Shown: positions 1 to 7,089 of the stretch, one piece after another
Position numbering within the stretch: the stretch's first letter is position 1
Layout of the letters: each line of letters begins with the position of its first letter
Assembly (NCBI RefSeq): GCF_937999985.1
Contig: NZ_CALLDG010000018.1
Location: 1 to 13,009, forward strand
Source of the DNA: an uncultured Corynebacterium sp.
GTDB taxonomy: Bacteria; Actinomycetota; Actinomycetes; Mycobacteriales; Mycobacteriaceae
Length of the DNA stretch: 13,009 bases
Reading direction: 5' to 3'
Position numbers and translations under genes: made by a program
The notes under the pieces: model-generated
Told to the model about the DNA's origin: nothing
The model's database searches: none
The model's input: the letters and a program-made list of their open reading frames with translations, nothing else

Positions 1-1
1 G

Positions 2-511
2 GTTACCGAGGCGGGCGGCCAGGCCGTCATCATGTCCTATTGGAACCCCGTGCTGCAATACGGTCCGGAGAAGTTCGCCGCCGACCTGGCTGCCGCCGGG
101 GGACTGGGATCCATCATCCCGGACCTGCTGCCGGAGGAAGCCGGTCGTTGGGCGGAGGCCTGCAAGGCCAATGACCTATCGCCGGTCTATCTCGTCGCGC
201 CCTCCACCACGCCGGAGCGCATGGCCCTTACTGTTGACGCCGGCGACGGCTTCATCTACGCCGCATCCCACATGGGTGTGACGGGCGCGCAGGACGAGGT
301 CTCCAGTTCTGCCGAGGAGCTGGTCGCCCGCGTCCGCGAGGCCACGGACCTGCCGGTGGCAGTGGGGCTGGGTGTGAAGACCGGAAAGCACGCGGCGAAC
401 ATCGCCTCCTACGCCGACGGCGTGATCGTCGGCTCCGCACTGATCCAAGCCGCAGCCGACGGCAACCTGAGCGAGCTGGCCGCAGAGCTGGCGCGAGGCG
501 TTCGCGCATGA
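2..511 (+). CDS. trpA: Tryptophan synthase alpha subunit, C-terminal part (5' end outside window)
   Basis: This is the last ~169 residues of TrpA, which cleaves indole-3-glycerol phosphate to indole and glyceraldehyde-3-phosphate and passes indole to TrpB in the final step of tryptophan synthesis. The frame is open from base 2, so the gene is cut by the window edge and has no start here; family members are usually about 260-280 residues. Visible family motifs are SYWNPVLQYG, GSIIPDLLPEEA, the FIYAASHMGVTGAQ strand, and the phosphate-binding VGLGVKTG and VIVGSAL loops near the C-terminus. The catalytic Glu and Asp of TrpA lie upstream and cannot be checked. The TGA stop overlaps the ATG of lgt in ATGA, which suggests translational coupling at the end of a trp operon. 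Identification is secure from the motifs. Confidence 0.95.
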   Translation, partial: VTEAGGQAVIMSYWNPVLQYGPEKFAADLAAAGGLGSIIPDLLPEEAGRWAEACKANDLSPVYLVAPSTTPERMALTVDAGDGFIYAASHMGVTGAQDEVSSSAEELVARVREATDLPVAVGLGVKTGKHAANIASYADGVIVGSALIQAAADGNLSELAAELARGVRA

Positions 512-1371
512 TCGCGGCGGCCATTCCTTCGCCACCGCAGGGTGTCTGGGAGCTAGGCCCCATTCCCATCCGCGCCTACGCGCTGTGCATCCTCACGGGC
601 GTGATCGTGGCCTACTTCTGGACCCGCCGCCGCTACGCGAAGCTGGGCGGGGACCCGGAGGTCACCGTCGACGCGTTGCTCGTCGCCGTGCCGGCGGGCA
701 TCATCGGTGCCCGGATCTACCACGTGATCACCGATCACGACAAATACTTCGGCGAGGGCAAAGACCCCACGCAGGTGTTCAACATCACCAATGGTGGCTT
801 GGGGATCTGGGGCGGAGTCGTACTTGGTTCCCTGGCTGTATGGCTGCTATTCAAGGCCAAAGGCTTGCCGCTGGGCACTTTCGCCGCCGCCGTGGCGCCG
901 ACGGTACCGCTGGCGCAGGCCATCGGCCGGCTGGGCAACTGGTTCAATCAGGAACTCTACGGCGGCCCCAGCGACGCACCCTGGGCGCTGGAAATCTACC
1001 GCCGCGTGGACGAAAACGGTTACTCCGCGCCCATTACCGGGCGCTCCACCGGGGAAGTGCTGGCCACAGTCCAACCGACGTTCCTCTATGAGCTGATCTG
1101 GAACCTGCTCGTGGTCGTACTGCTGCTCGTCGCGGAACGCTACTGGCGCGTGAATGGGGGCAGGCTGTTCACCCTCTACGTCATGGGCTACACCTTCGGC
1201 CGCTTCTTCATCGAAAACATGCGCACAGACGCCGCCACCACCGTGTTCGGCGACGTGCGCATCAACGTTGTCGTCTCCGCAGTGGTATTCCTCGCTGCGA
1301 CAGCACTATTTGTTTGGTGGACAGTGCAGCAACGCAAGACTGAGGGCGTCACAAAAGAAGAAGCGAAGTAG
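508..1371 (+). CDS. lgt: Prolipoprotein diacylglyceryl transferase
   Basis: This integral membrane enzyme moves diacylglycerol from phosphatidylglycerol onto the lipobox cysteine of prelipoproteins, the first step of lipoprotein maturation. The 287-residue length is normal. The Lgt signature GRLGNWFNQELYG is at residues 140-152, with R141 matching the essential Arg143 of E. coli. PTFLYELIWN (190-199) and GRFFIENMRTD (231-241) are the conserved C-terminal motifs. Several hydrophobic helices are evident (about 22-38, 55-72, 100-115, 195-210, 220-235, 252-272). At the position of E. coli His103 the sequence reads GLGIWGG, so Trp101 replaces the histidine; to my knowledge this is common in actinobacterial Lgt. 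The ATG start overlaps the trpA stop (ATGA). A likely substrate, the lipoprotein of the ABC importer at 8816-9772, is in this same window. Confidence 0.95.
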   Translation: MIAAAIPSPPQGVWELGPIPIRAYALCILTGVIVAYFWTRRRYAKLGGDPEVTVDALLVAVPAGIIGARIYHVITDHDKYFGEGKDPTQVFNITNGGLGIWGGVVLGSLAVWLLFKAKGLPLGTFAAAVAPTVPLAQAIGRLGNWFNQELYGGPSDAPWALEIYRRVDENGYSAPITGRSTGEVLATVQPTFLYELIWNLLVVVLLLVAERYWRVNGGRLFTLYVMGYTFGRFFIENMRTDAATTVFGDVRINVVVSAVVFLAATALFVWWTVQQRKTEGVTKEEAK

Positions 1372-1391
1372 CGGGGACAACGGTGCGGGGC

Positions 1392-1407
1392 TATCCTCGA
1401 GTCCGTG
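1392..1407 (+). promoter_or_regulatory. Candidate leaderless promoter of pyk
   Basis: A TATCCT hexamer at 1392-1397 fits the corynebacterial -10 pattern TANNNT. Exactly 7 nt separate it from the GTG start at 1405, so transcription would start at or next to the first codon. No Shine-Dalgarno-like purine run precedes the GTG. No clear -35 is visible, which is common in this group. It lies in the only gap (33 nt) between lgt and pyk. This is inferred from spacing alone. Confidence 0.45.
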
Positions 1408-2823
1408 AATAGAAGAACCAAGATTGTTTGCACCCTGGGTCCCGCGGTCGCCTCGAAGGAGCAGATTCGCGGGCTCGTAGACGCAGGAATGAACGTTGCC
1501 CGCCTCAACTTCTCCCACGGCGAGCACGCAGACCACGAGCAGAACTACAACTGGGTTCGACAGGCCACCGATGAATCCGGCAAGGCCGTCGGTATCCTCG
1601 CCGACCTGCAAGGCCCGAAGATCCGCCTGGGACGCTTCGCAGAGGGCGCAACCGTCTGGGCGACCGGCGAGACCGTACGCATCACCGTCGACGACGTGCA
1701 GGGCACGCACGACCGTGTATCCACCACCTACAAGGGCCTGGCCCGCGACGCCCGCCCCGGCGACCGCCTGCTGGTCGACGACGGCAAGATCGCGCTGGTG
1801 TGCAAGGAAGTCGACGGCAATGACGTCGTGTGCGAGGTCATCGAGGGAGGCCCGGTTTCCAACAACAAGGGAGTCTCCCTGCCGGGCATGAACATCTCCG
1901 TGCCGGCGCTGAGTGAGAAGGACACCGAAGACCTACGCTTCGCCCTGCAGCTGGGCGTGGACTTCATCGCCCTGTCCTTCGTGCGCAGCCCCTCCGACGT
2001 GGAGCTGGTGCGCGACATCATGGACGAGGTTGGCCGCCGCGTGCCGGTGATCGCCAAACTGGAGAAGCCGGAGGCAGTCGACGCGCTGGAGCCGGTCATC
2101 CTGGCCTTCGACGCAATTATGGTCGCCCGCGGTGACCTGGGCGTGGAGGTACCGCTGGAGGACGTACCGCTGGTGCAGAAGCGTGCCATCCAGATCGCCC
2201 GCGAGAACGCCAAGCCGGTGATCGTGGCAACGCAGATGCTGGACTCCATGATCGAAAACTCCCGCCCGACGCGCGCCGAAGCCTCCGACGTGGCCAACGC
2301 CGTGCTCGACGGCGCGGATGCCGTGATGCTCTCCGGCGAGACCTCCATCGGCAAGCACCCGATCACCACCGTGGAGACGATGGCCCGCATCGTGCGCGCC
2401 GCAGAGATCGACGGGGAAGTGCCGCCGCTTACGCACCGTCCGCGCACCCGCCGCGGCGTGATTTCCTACGCGGCAAAGGACATCGGCGAGCGCCTGAACG
2501 CGAAGGCACTGGTGGCCTTCACCTCCTCCGGCGATACCGCCAAGCGTGTGGCGCGACTACGCTCCCACCTGCCGCTGCTGGTGTTCACACCCTCCCAGGC
2601 CGTGCGCTCGCAGCTGGCGCTGACGTGGGGCGTGGAGACGTTCCTCATCGAAGACGTGAAGTCCACCGACGAGATGATGGACACCGTCGACCACCACCTG
2701 CTGGCTATGCCGCAATACAAGTACGACGACATGATGGTCGTCGTCGCCGGCTCCCCACCCGGAATCTCCGGCAACACCAACATGATCCAGGTGCACCTGC
2801 TGGGTCAGGAGCGGAAGAGGTAA
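1405..2823 (+). CDS. pyk: Pyruvate kinase
   Basis: Pyk makes pyruvate and ATP from phosphoenolpyruvate and ADP, the last step of glycolysis, in the cytoplasm. All 472 residues of a normal bacterial enzyme are present. The N-terminal RTKIVCTLGPA is followed by VARLNFSHG (R33, N35, S37, H38, substrate and cation ligands) and ADLQGPKIRLG (66-76). The active-site signature VIAKLEKPEA carries the catalytic Lys218 and metal ligand Glu220. GDLGVE (243-248), ATQMLDSM (275-282) and the GETSIGKHP loop follow, then a C-terminal regulatory domain from about 345. Lys72 stands where the K+-dependent enzymes have Glu117 (rabbit muscle numbering), predicting K+-independent activity. The start is a GTG chosen because it begins the conserved N-terminus; it has no ribosome binding site and may be leaderless. 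The 3' end overlaps the opposing amidohydrolase gene by 19 bp. Confidence 0.97.
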   Translation: MNRRTKIVCTLGPAVASKEQIRGLVDAGMNVARLNFSHGEHADHEQNYNWVRQATDESGKAVGILADLQGPKIRLGRFAEGATVWATGETVRITVDDVQGTHDRVSTTYKGLARDARPGDRLLVDDGKIALVCKEVDGNDVVCEVIEGGPVSNNKGVSLPGMNISVPALSEKDTEDLRFALQLGVDFIALSFVRSPSDVELVRDIMDEVGRRVPVIAKLEKPEAVDALEPVILAFDAIMVARGDLGVEVPLEDVPLVQKRAIQIARENAKPVIVATQMLDSMIENSRPTRAEASDVANAVLDGADAVMLSGETSIGKHPITTVETMARIVRAAEIDGEVPPLTHRPRTRRGVISYAAKDIGERLNAKALVAFTSSGDTAKRVARLRSHLPLLVFTPSQAVRSQLALTWGVETFLIEDVKSTDEMMDTVDHHLLAMPQYKYDDMMVVVAGSPPGISGNTNMIQVHLLGQERKR

Positions 2824-4037
2824 CTCAGCGTCGCGGCCAGCGCCGCGTCCGTGGATGTGCTCAGGGCCTCGATGCGCGGGGCGAAAGCACCGTGGTGGTT
2901 GCCCGGCACCGGATCCCCGGAAGCCCACAGCTCCGGATCCGTGGTGCCAATAGTCCAGAAAAGGTAGGGCACGTCGAAATGGCGGGGGATCTCAGAGAAG
3001 TCCTCGGAGGCTGTCCAGGGTTCGGCGTCAATAGAATCCTCCCCGAAGACCGCGTCAAACACCGGGCGTACGTGCTCGAACGTACTGGGGGTATTGTCGG
3101 TGAGCTCGCCGTGGGCGGAGTACTCGAACTCGGGCGGAACCTCGCAGCCGGAGGCATCGCACTCGGCGCGGACGACCCGCTCGATGGCGGCGTAAGTCTT
3201 GTCGCGCACGTCCGTGTCGTAGAAGCGGCAGTTCAGCACCAGCGTGGCATCTTCCGGGATGGTGTTGTTAGTGTGCCCGGAAGAAAGTGTGCCGACCGTA
3301 ACGACGGCGAAGTCCGACGGGGCGACCTCGCGGCCGACGATGCCCTGCAGGCGAACGACGATCATCGCAGCCAGGAACGTCGGGTCGATTGATTCCTGCG
3401 GGCGCGAGCCGTGGGAGGACTTACCGTAGAGCTTGATGGTGATCGTGTCGCAGGCCGCCAGCACCGGGCCGGGCGCGGACATCACGGTGCCGAGGCGGCC
3501 GGGTAGGACGTGCTGGCCCAGGCACACATCAGGGGTGGGGATCTTCTCCGCCAGGCCGTCGTTGATCATGTTGCTGGCGCCGGCGGTGACCTCCTCCGCG
3601 GGCTGGAACAGCGCAATGAAAGTGCCGTGCCAGGCATCGCGGCGCTCGTCGAGAACCGCGCACAGGCCCATGAGCGCCGCGGCGTGCATGTCGTGGCCGC
3701 ACGCATGCATGACCCCGTCGTTCTTGGAGGCATAGGGCAGCCCCGTTGTTTCCTGCACGGGGAGGGCATCGAAGTCGGCGCGCATGAGGACGGTCGGCTC
3801 GTCTGCGCTGGTTGCCTCGCTGCTCGGGTTACGGAACACGGCGGTGACGCCATAACCCCCGATACCCGTGGTTACCTCGCAATCCATCTGCGCCAACCGC
3901 GCGGTAATGTGCTTGGCGGTCTGCTCTTCCTGCAACGACAACTCGGGGTTCTCGTGCATCCACTGGTAGAAGCTATCCTGCCAGCTCAGGTCCACACCGT
4001 GGTTTGCGATGAACTCTGCAATATCTGCGTTGCGCAA
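2805..4037 (-). CDS. M20-family (M20D-like) metal-dependent amidohydrolase
   Basis: This 410-residue protein belongs to the peptidase M20 / amidohydrolase group that includes hippurate hydrolases, IAA-amino-acid hydrolases and N-acyl-amino-acid deacylases. These enzymes cleave an amide between an acyl group and an amino acid using two metal ions. The ligand set is visible: C113 and H115 in HACGHDMHAA, E148/E149 in LFQPAEEV, H176 in GQHVLPG, and H381/H382 in GNHHGAF. The small lid/dimerisation domain is about 195-305 and TASEDFSE (342-349) is also typical. The substrate cannot be read from sequence. The start is a TTG (4035-4037) preceded by AGAAAGGA about 11 nt upstream; no ATG lies nearby in frame before conserved sequence. 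It begins 25 nt after the stop of the DUF4921-type gene, so the two are probably one transcript. No signal peptide is seen. Its stop lies inside the end of pyk. Confidence 0.88.
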   Translation of the reverse strand: MRNADIAEFIANHGVDLSWQDSFYQWMHENPELSLQEEQTAKHITARLAQMDCEVTTGIGGYGVTAVFRNPSSEATSADEPTVLMRADFDALPVQETTGLPYASKNDGVMHACGHDMHAAALMGLCAVLDERRDAWHGTFIALFQPAEEVTAGASNMINDGLAEKIPTPDVCLGQHVLPGRLGTVMSAPGPVLAACDTITIKLYGKSSHGSRPQESIDPTFLAAMIVVRLQGIVGREVAPSDFAVVTVGTLSSGHTNNTIPEDATLVLNCRFYDTDVRDKTYAAIERVVRAECDASGCEVPPEFEYSAHGELTDNTPSTFEHVRPVFDAVFGEDSIDAEPWTASEDFSEIPRHFDVPYLFWTIGTTDPELWASGDPVPGNHHGAFAPRIEALSTSTDAALAATLSYLFRS

Positions 4038-4062
4038 AGCGAAACTTGTCCTTTCTAGCGGA

Positions 4063-5430
4063 TTAGCGGATGGCCGGGTTGTACTTCAGCATGTTGGGGC
4101 GGGTGGCGCAGTCGTCGCCGAGGCGGATGCCCGGGGCTAGCTGGCCTTCCTCCTGAGCCTTAACCAGGGCATTGAGCACGCGCTCCCGGAGATCCGCCGG
4201 GGAGATGGTGTTAATGAAGATCTTCGTGCCGCCTTCGAAACCGGCCATGGTGGACACACGCCACTTAATGACGATGCGCCAGGGCATCGGGACGTCAACG
4301 TCGAGGGGACGGTGCAGCCACTCCTCATTACAGGAGACGTGTGGCCCGGCGGCGACGTGGCAGGCGTGAACCAAATCCGAGACGGCATCGCGTTCGGCGT
4401 CAGACATCAGCCAAGGTTCGGTCGTGGCGGACTTGGAGAAAACCTCGAGGGTCGGCCAACGGTGCCCAAAACCAGCAAACGCAATGGCGTGGTCGTTCTC
4501 GGCGATGACGAGGTTGTGGCGGGCGGCGTAGTCGACGGCCCACTCGTTGTACATGTTCGGGTTCGCGCGGACCTGGGCGATCTCCAACTCGTTCTGCAGG
4601 CCGTGCTCGTCGATGGCAACGAGCTGCTTGTGGAGGTGCTCGAAGCTGGCGCCTGCCGGGGCGAGCCAGTTTTGGAACGCGGCGACGTAGCGGACGTAGC
4701 GGTTGGCGCGGTAGAGGCGATCCATGCCGTCGACGGTGAAGGCGATGAAGTGACGGTGGTTCTCCCAGCCCAGAGTGCCGCTAGAGGCCAACTGGTCGGT
4801 GGTGTCTGCACCGGGGATGTAGTGGTCGCGGGCGATGATCACGTCGTGACCACCCGCGAAGAGCCCGGCGCTTTTTTCGTAGAGAGTCTGTAGGCGATTC
4901 TCGGGGGAGAAGAGCTCGTCGAGTTCCTCCTGCGTGGTGCCGCCGGCGGACCATTTGTCGCGTAGGATCTGCTCGACATGATCCTGGCCGGCTTCCTCGG
5001 CCAGGTAGTCAGTCATGTGCTTAGCGGCTGCGGGGTTCATTCTGTAGCCGTAGTTCATGAGCCAGTAGTCGTAGGTCAGGATCTCGAAGAGGTTCGCCAC
5101 GCGGCGGAACAGCGGTTCGGTTTCCTCCAGCTTGCTAACCGGCAGTCCGCGCAGGATGTGCGCCTGGCCGTCCTCGTCGAGTACCAGGCGGGACTTCTCC
5201 GGCGGGGTGTCCAGCTTGCGGTTCAGGCCGAATGCGGTGGCGGAGTCGCGATCGCCAACGGTGCGCACCTCTGGGCGGTGCTCGGCGATGGGGCGGTTGC
5301 CGCGGCCGGGTACGGTCCACACTTCGGTGCCGGAAAACGGGTTGACCTGTTTGATCGTTCCGTCCGGCAGGGTGGTTAGGGGTGGTACGGGCGCGGGGTG
5401 CGAAGCATGGGAACCAATCACGGCACACAT
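4063..5430 (-). CDS. DUF4921-type, galactose-1-phosphate uridylyltransferase-like protein
   Basis: This 455-residue cytoplasmic protein resembles what I recall as the actinobacterial DUF4921 family; its biochemical role is not known to me. It shows distant GalT/HIT-superfamily traits. PAGASFEHLHKQLVAID (258-274) contains H265-x-H267-x-Q269, matching the GalT active site His-Pro-His-x-Gln, whose second His is the nucleotidyl-carrying residue. AGFEGGTKIFINTISP (396-411) resembles the C-terminal GalT segment. The N-terminus TIKQVNPFSGTEVWTVPGRGNRP (about 25-47) looks like a substrate-binding start of this family. Nucleotidyl or phosphoryl transfer is therefore a reasonable inference, not a demonstrated function. 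The ATG start has AGGAAACC upstream. It is first in a probable operon with the M20 amidohydrolase and is divergent from the small gene at 5506. Confidence 0.75.
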   Translation of the reverse strand: MCAVIGSHASHPAPVPPLTTLPDGTIKQVNPFSGTEVWTVPGRGNRPIAEHRPEVRTVGDRDSATAFGLNRKLDTPPEKSRLVLDEDGQAHILRGLPVSKLEETEPLFRRVANLFEILTYDYWLMNYGYRMNPAAAKHMTDYLAEEAGQDHVEQILRDKWSAGGTTQEELDELFSPENRLQTLYEKSAGLFAGGHDVIIARDHYIPGADTTDQLASSGTLGWENHRHFIAFTVDGMDRLYRANRYVRYVAAFQNWLAPAGASFEHLHKQLVAIDEHGLQNELEIAQVRANPNMYNEWAVDYAARHNLVIAENDHAIAFAGFGHRWPTLEVFSKSATTEPWLMSDAERDAVSDLVHACHVAAGPHVSCNEEWLHRPLDVDVPMPWRIVIKWRVSTMAGFEGGTKIFINTISPADLRERVLNALVKAQEEGQLAPGIRLGDDCATRPNMLKYNPAIR

Positions 5431-5493
5431 TCTAGTAGGTTTCCTGTCCTATCGATCACACCGCCGTGCTTGCTGTTCGCTGCTGCGTGCTGC

Positions 5494-5508
5494 CACACTA
5501 GGGGAATG
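5494..5508 (+). promoter_or_regulatory. Possible extended -10 for the small gene at 5506
   Basis: TGCCACACT (5491-5499) reads as an extended -10 (TG, one base, then CACACT). It lies 6 nt upstream of the ATG at 5506, which would again give a leaderless or nearly leaderless mRNA. An AGGGG run lies too close to the ATG (1 nt) to act well as a ribosome binding site. The match to consensus is weaker than at the other three genes. Confidence 0.25.
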
Positions 5509-5895
5509 CCAAAGATTATTTTCAGGCTGCTGGCTAACCAGGAGCAGCTGGCCGCCATCGAGCAGGATTTCCGCTCCATGATCTCCGCCCTCGGCGAAGC
5601 GTTCGAGGGCACGCTGAATCTCCAGTCCGGGCAAGCTGCAGACCCCGAACTGGTCACTACCTGGGTGGAGCTTTTCGGCGAGAGCCCAGACGAGGGCAAC
5701 GATCCCGCCACCGGCGCCGAACTAACCGTCGACGTTGTCCGCTACGACATCGGCTCCGTCTCCGGCCTAGCCATGCACTTCGCCGAGCTCCTCACGGTCC
5801 GCGAGAAGGAACCCGCCGAGCCGATTCTGCGCCAGGTCCAGGATGACCCTGGCGCACCCCGCGTGCCTTGGCACGTCACTGTGGCTTCGGTATAA
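5506..5895 (+). CDS. Small hypothetical protein, 129 residues, unrecognised
   Basis: I do not recognise this gene. It encodes 129 residues beginning MPKIIFRLLANQEQ. The protein is acidic, with predicted helices around 12-30 and 100-112, and has no signal peptide, membrane segment or known motif that I can see. The frame stays open upstream to about 5398, but that would overlap the start of the divergent DUF4921-type gene and read through its promoter region, so the ATG at 5506 is the better start. Strong GC bias at third positions supports real coding. The last 20 bp overlap the 3' end of the HNH nuclease gene on the other strand. The 75 bp between this ATG and the ATG at 5430 must hold two divergent promoters. 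Confidence 0.7.
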   Translation: MPKIIFRLLANQEQLAAIEQDFRSMISALGEAFEGTLNLQSGQAADPELVTTWVELFGESPDEGNDPATGAELTVDVVRYDIGSVSGLAMHFAELLTVREKEPAEPILRQVQDDPGAPRVPWHVTVASV

Positions 5896-6997
5896 CTCCT
5901 CTCGCGTGGGTGGTGAACTGCTCTCCGTGGTGGTTCACCCACTTGATTGTCCAACCGCCGTCGCTAGTGCTTGCCCGCCACTGCCCGTTGGTTTTCAGGT
6001 TGTGGTGGGCGCGGCAAAGGCACTGCATGTTTCGGACATCCGTAGCGCCGCCAGCCGAAGGATCTGTGTGGTTGTACGGCACGATGTGGTCTTTGTCGCA
6101 CATCGGCGCGGGGTGTTCGCATCCGGGGAAGCGGCAGGTGCCGTCCCGGCCGACGAGGAATTCCTTCATTTCTCTGCTGGGCGTGTACTGTTCCACGGCC
6201 GGCGGCACCGTCACGCTGTCCACGCGCTTGGCGAAGCTTTCGTACACGTCGGCCTGTTCGGTGCTGATCGCCCCGACTCCCGGGATGAACCCTGGGCCGC
6301 CTTCCCATCGGAAGACGTGCACGTGCACTACCGTGTTGGTTTCTTCGCCGCTGATCAGCCCCGCGATCACGTCCATTCGTGCTTGTGCGAGGTCGCAGTC
6401 CAGTTCCCCGGCTAGCACCTTCGCCTTCTTCGTTACTGCTTCCCACATGCGCTGCGATTGGTCTTTCGGCATGTTCAGCGTCCACCGGGAGAGCTCGGCG
6501 GTTCCGCCCAGCGTCGTCACAGATCCCTTGGTCGCGGAGCGTTCCTCCGCCGCCGCCTTCTCGCCTTCGGCAAATGGGGTGGGGAAGTCTCGCGCGATCA
6601 CTTCGCACAGGTATTCGCCCAGTTCCTTCGCCGTTGGACCTTCTTCGCGTGCACTGATGCAGTCCACCGCGTGTTTTTCCAGGTAGCGGTTGAACTGTTC
6701 TATGTCCATGATCGCCTGCCCCGCCTCGTCGGGCTCCGTCAGCTGTGCTGCGTAGGCGTTGCGCACGCGCCACACTTGCTCGAGGTGCCGCACGCCGATC
6801 ACCCCGGCTTTCAGCGCCGCCAGCCCTAGCATGTTCATCACGGCGAGTATCTGCGCCGCGTGCGAGAACACTATCGCATCCGCTGTCCCCGCCTTCCGCA
6901 GCGCTTGTATCCGCGCCACAGTCGGGTCGTCGATCACGCTGTATGCATACGCCGCGTCGACCCTGTTGCACATCCGCCGCATCTCGTCGGCATCCAT
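5876..6997 (-). CDS. DUF222 / HNH endonuclease domain protein (13E12-type)
   Basis: This 373-residue protein has the architecture of the actinobacterial 13E12/DUF222 family: a helical DUF222 region (about 20-270) followed by a C-terminal HNH nuclease module. The HNH part is clear. RDGTCRFPGCEHP (284-296) gives zinc ligands C288 and C293, KDHIVPYN (302-309) has the catalytic-type D303-H304, and GGATDVRNMQCLCRAHHNLKT (316-336) supplies N323, C328 and H331/H332. HNH proteins of this type cut DNA; the biological role of the DUF222 family is unsettled, and copies are often numerous in actinobacterial genomes. The ATG at 6997 is supported by AGAAGGGGG (7003-7011) 5 nt upstream. All HNH residues are intact, so it does not look like a decayed copy. 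It stands alone, downstream of the ABC importer genes, with no obvious mobile-element ends. Confidence 0.9.
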   Translation of the reverse strand: MDADEMRRMCNRVDAAYAYSVIDDPTVARIQALRKAGTADAIVFSHAAQILAVMNMLGLAALKAGVIGVRHLEQVWRVRNAYAAQLTEPDEAGQAIMDIEQFNRYLEKHAVDCISAREEGPTAKELGEYLCEVIARDFPTPFAEGEKAAAEERSATKGSVTTLGGTAELSRWTLNMPKDQSQRMWEAVTKKAKVLAGELDCDLAQARMDVIAGLISGEETNTVVHVHVFRWEGGPGFIPGVGAISTEQADVYESFAKRVDSVTVPPAVEQYTPSREMKEFLVGRDGTCRFPGCEHPAPMCDKDHIVPYNHTDPSAGGATDVRNMQCLCRAHHNLKTNGQWRASTSDGGWTIKWVNHHGEQFTTHARGVIPKPQ

Positions 6998-7010
6998 TTT
7001 TGCCCCCTTC

Positions 7011-7050
7011 TTGTCCGAGCGCCGCTTACCTTACACACGGCCCCGGACAA
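7011..7050. repeat. 7-bp inverted repeat upstream of the HNH gene
   Basis: TTGTCCG (7011-7017) and CGGACAA (7044-7050) are perfect inverted copies separated by 26 nt. The proximal arm abuts the AGAAGGGGG ribosome binding site of the HNH gene. Between the arms, on the minus strand, lies TAAGGT (7028-7033), a possible -10. The pair could be an operator or an RNA stem that limits access to the start; chance cannot be excluded for 7-bp arms. Confidence 0.35.
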
Positions 7051-7089
7051 CCCCTTACCCTTCTTAGTGACGCCCCCTCATTTTCACCT

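Noticed and set aside
2625..4893. Long plus-strand open frames opposite the amidohydrolase and DUF4921 genes (for example 2625-3392, 3510-4058, 4312-4893)
   Set aside because: They are antisense shadows produced by high GC at third codon positions; their translations are low-complexity and have no family motifs, while the minus strand encodes clear conserved proteins.
5398..5505. Longer start for the small gene, at 5398
   Set aside because: It would cover the divergent DUF4921 start and both promoters, and the added residues look non-coding.
5876..6997. HNH gene as part of a defence island, intron or insertion element
   Set aside because: No methylase, helicase, reverse transcriptase, transposase or terminal repeats surround it; it matches the common stand-alone 13E12/DUF222 family.
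7064..7089. Terminator after the ABC ATPase gene (GTGAC...TTCAC inverted bits)
   Set aside because: The arms are only 4 bp and no U-rich tract follows on the minus strand.
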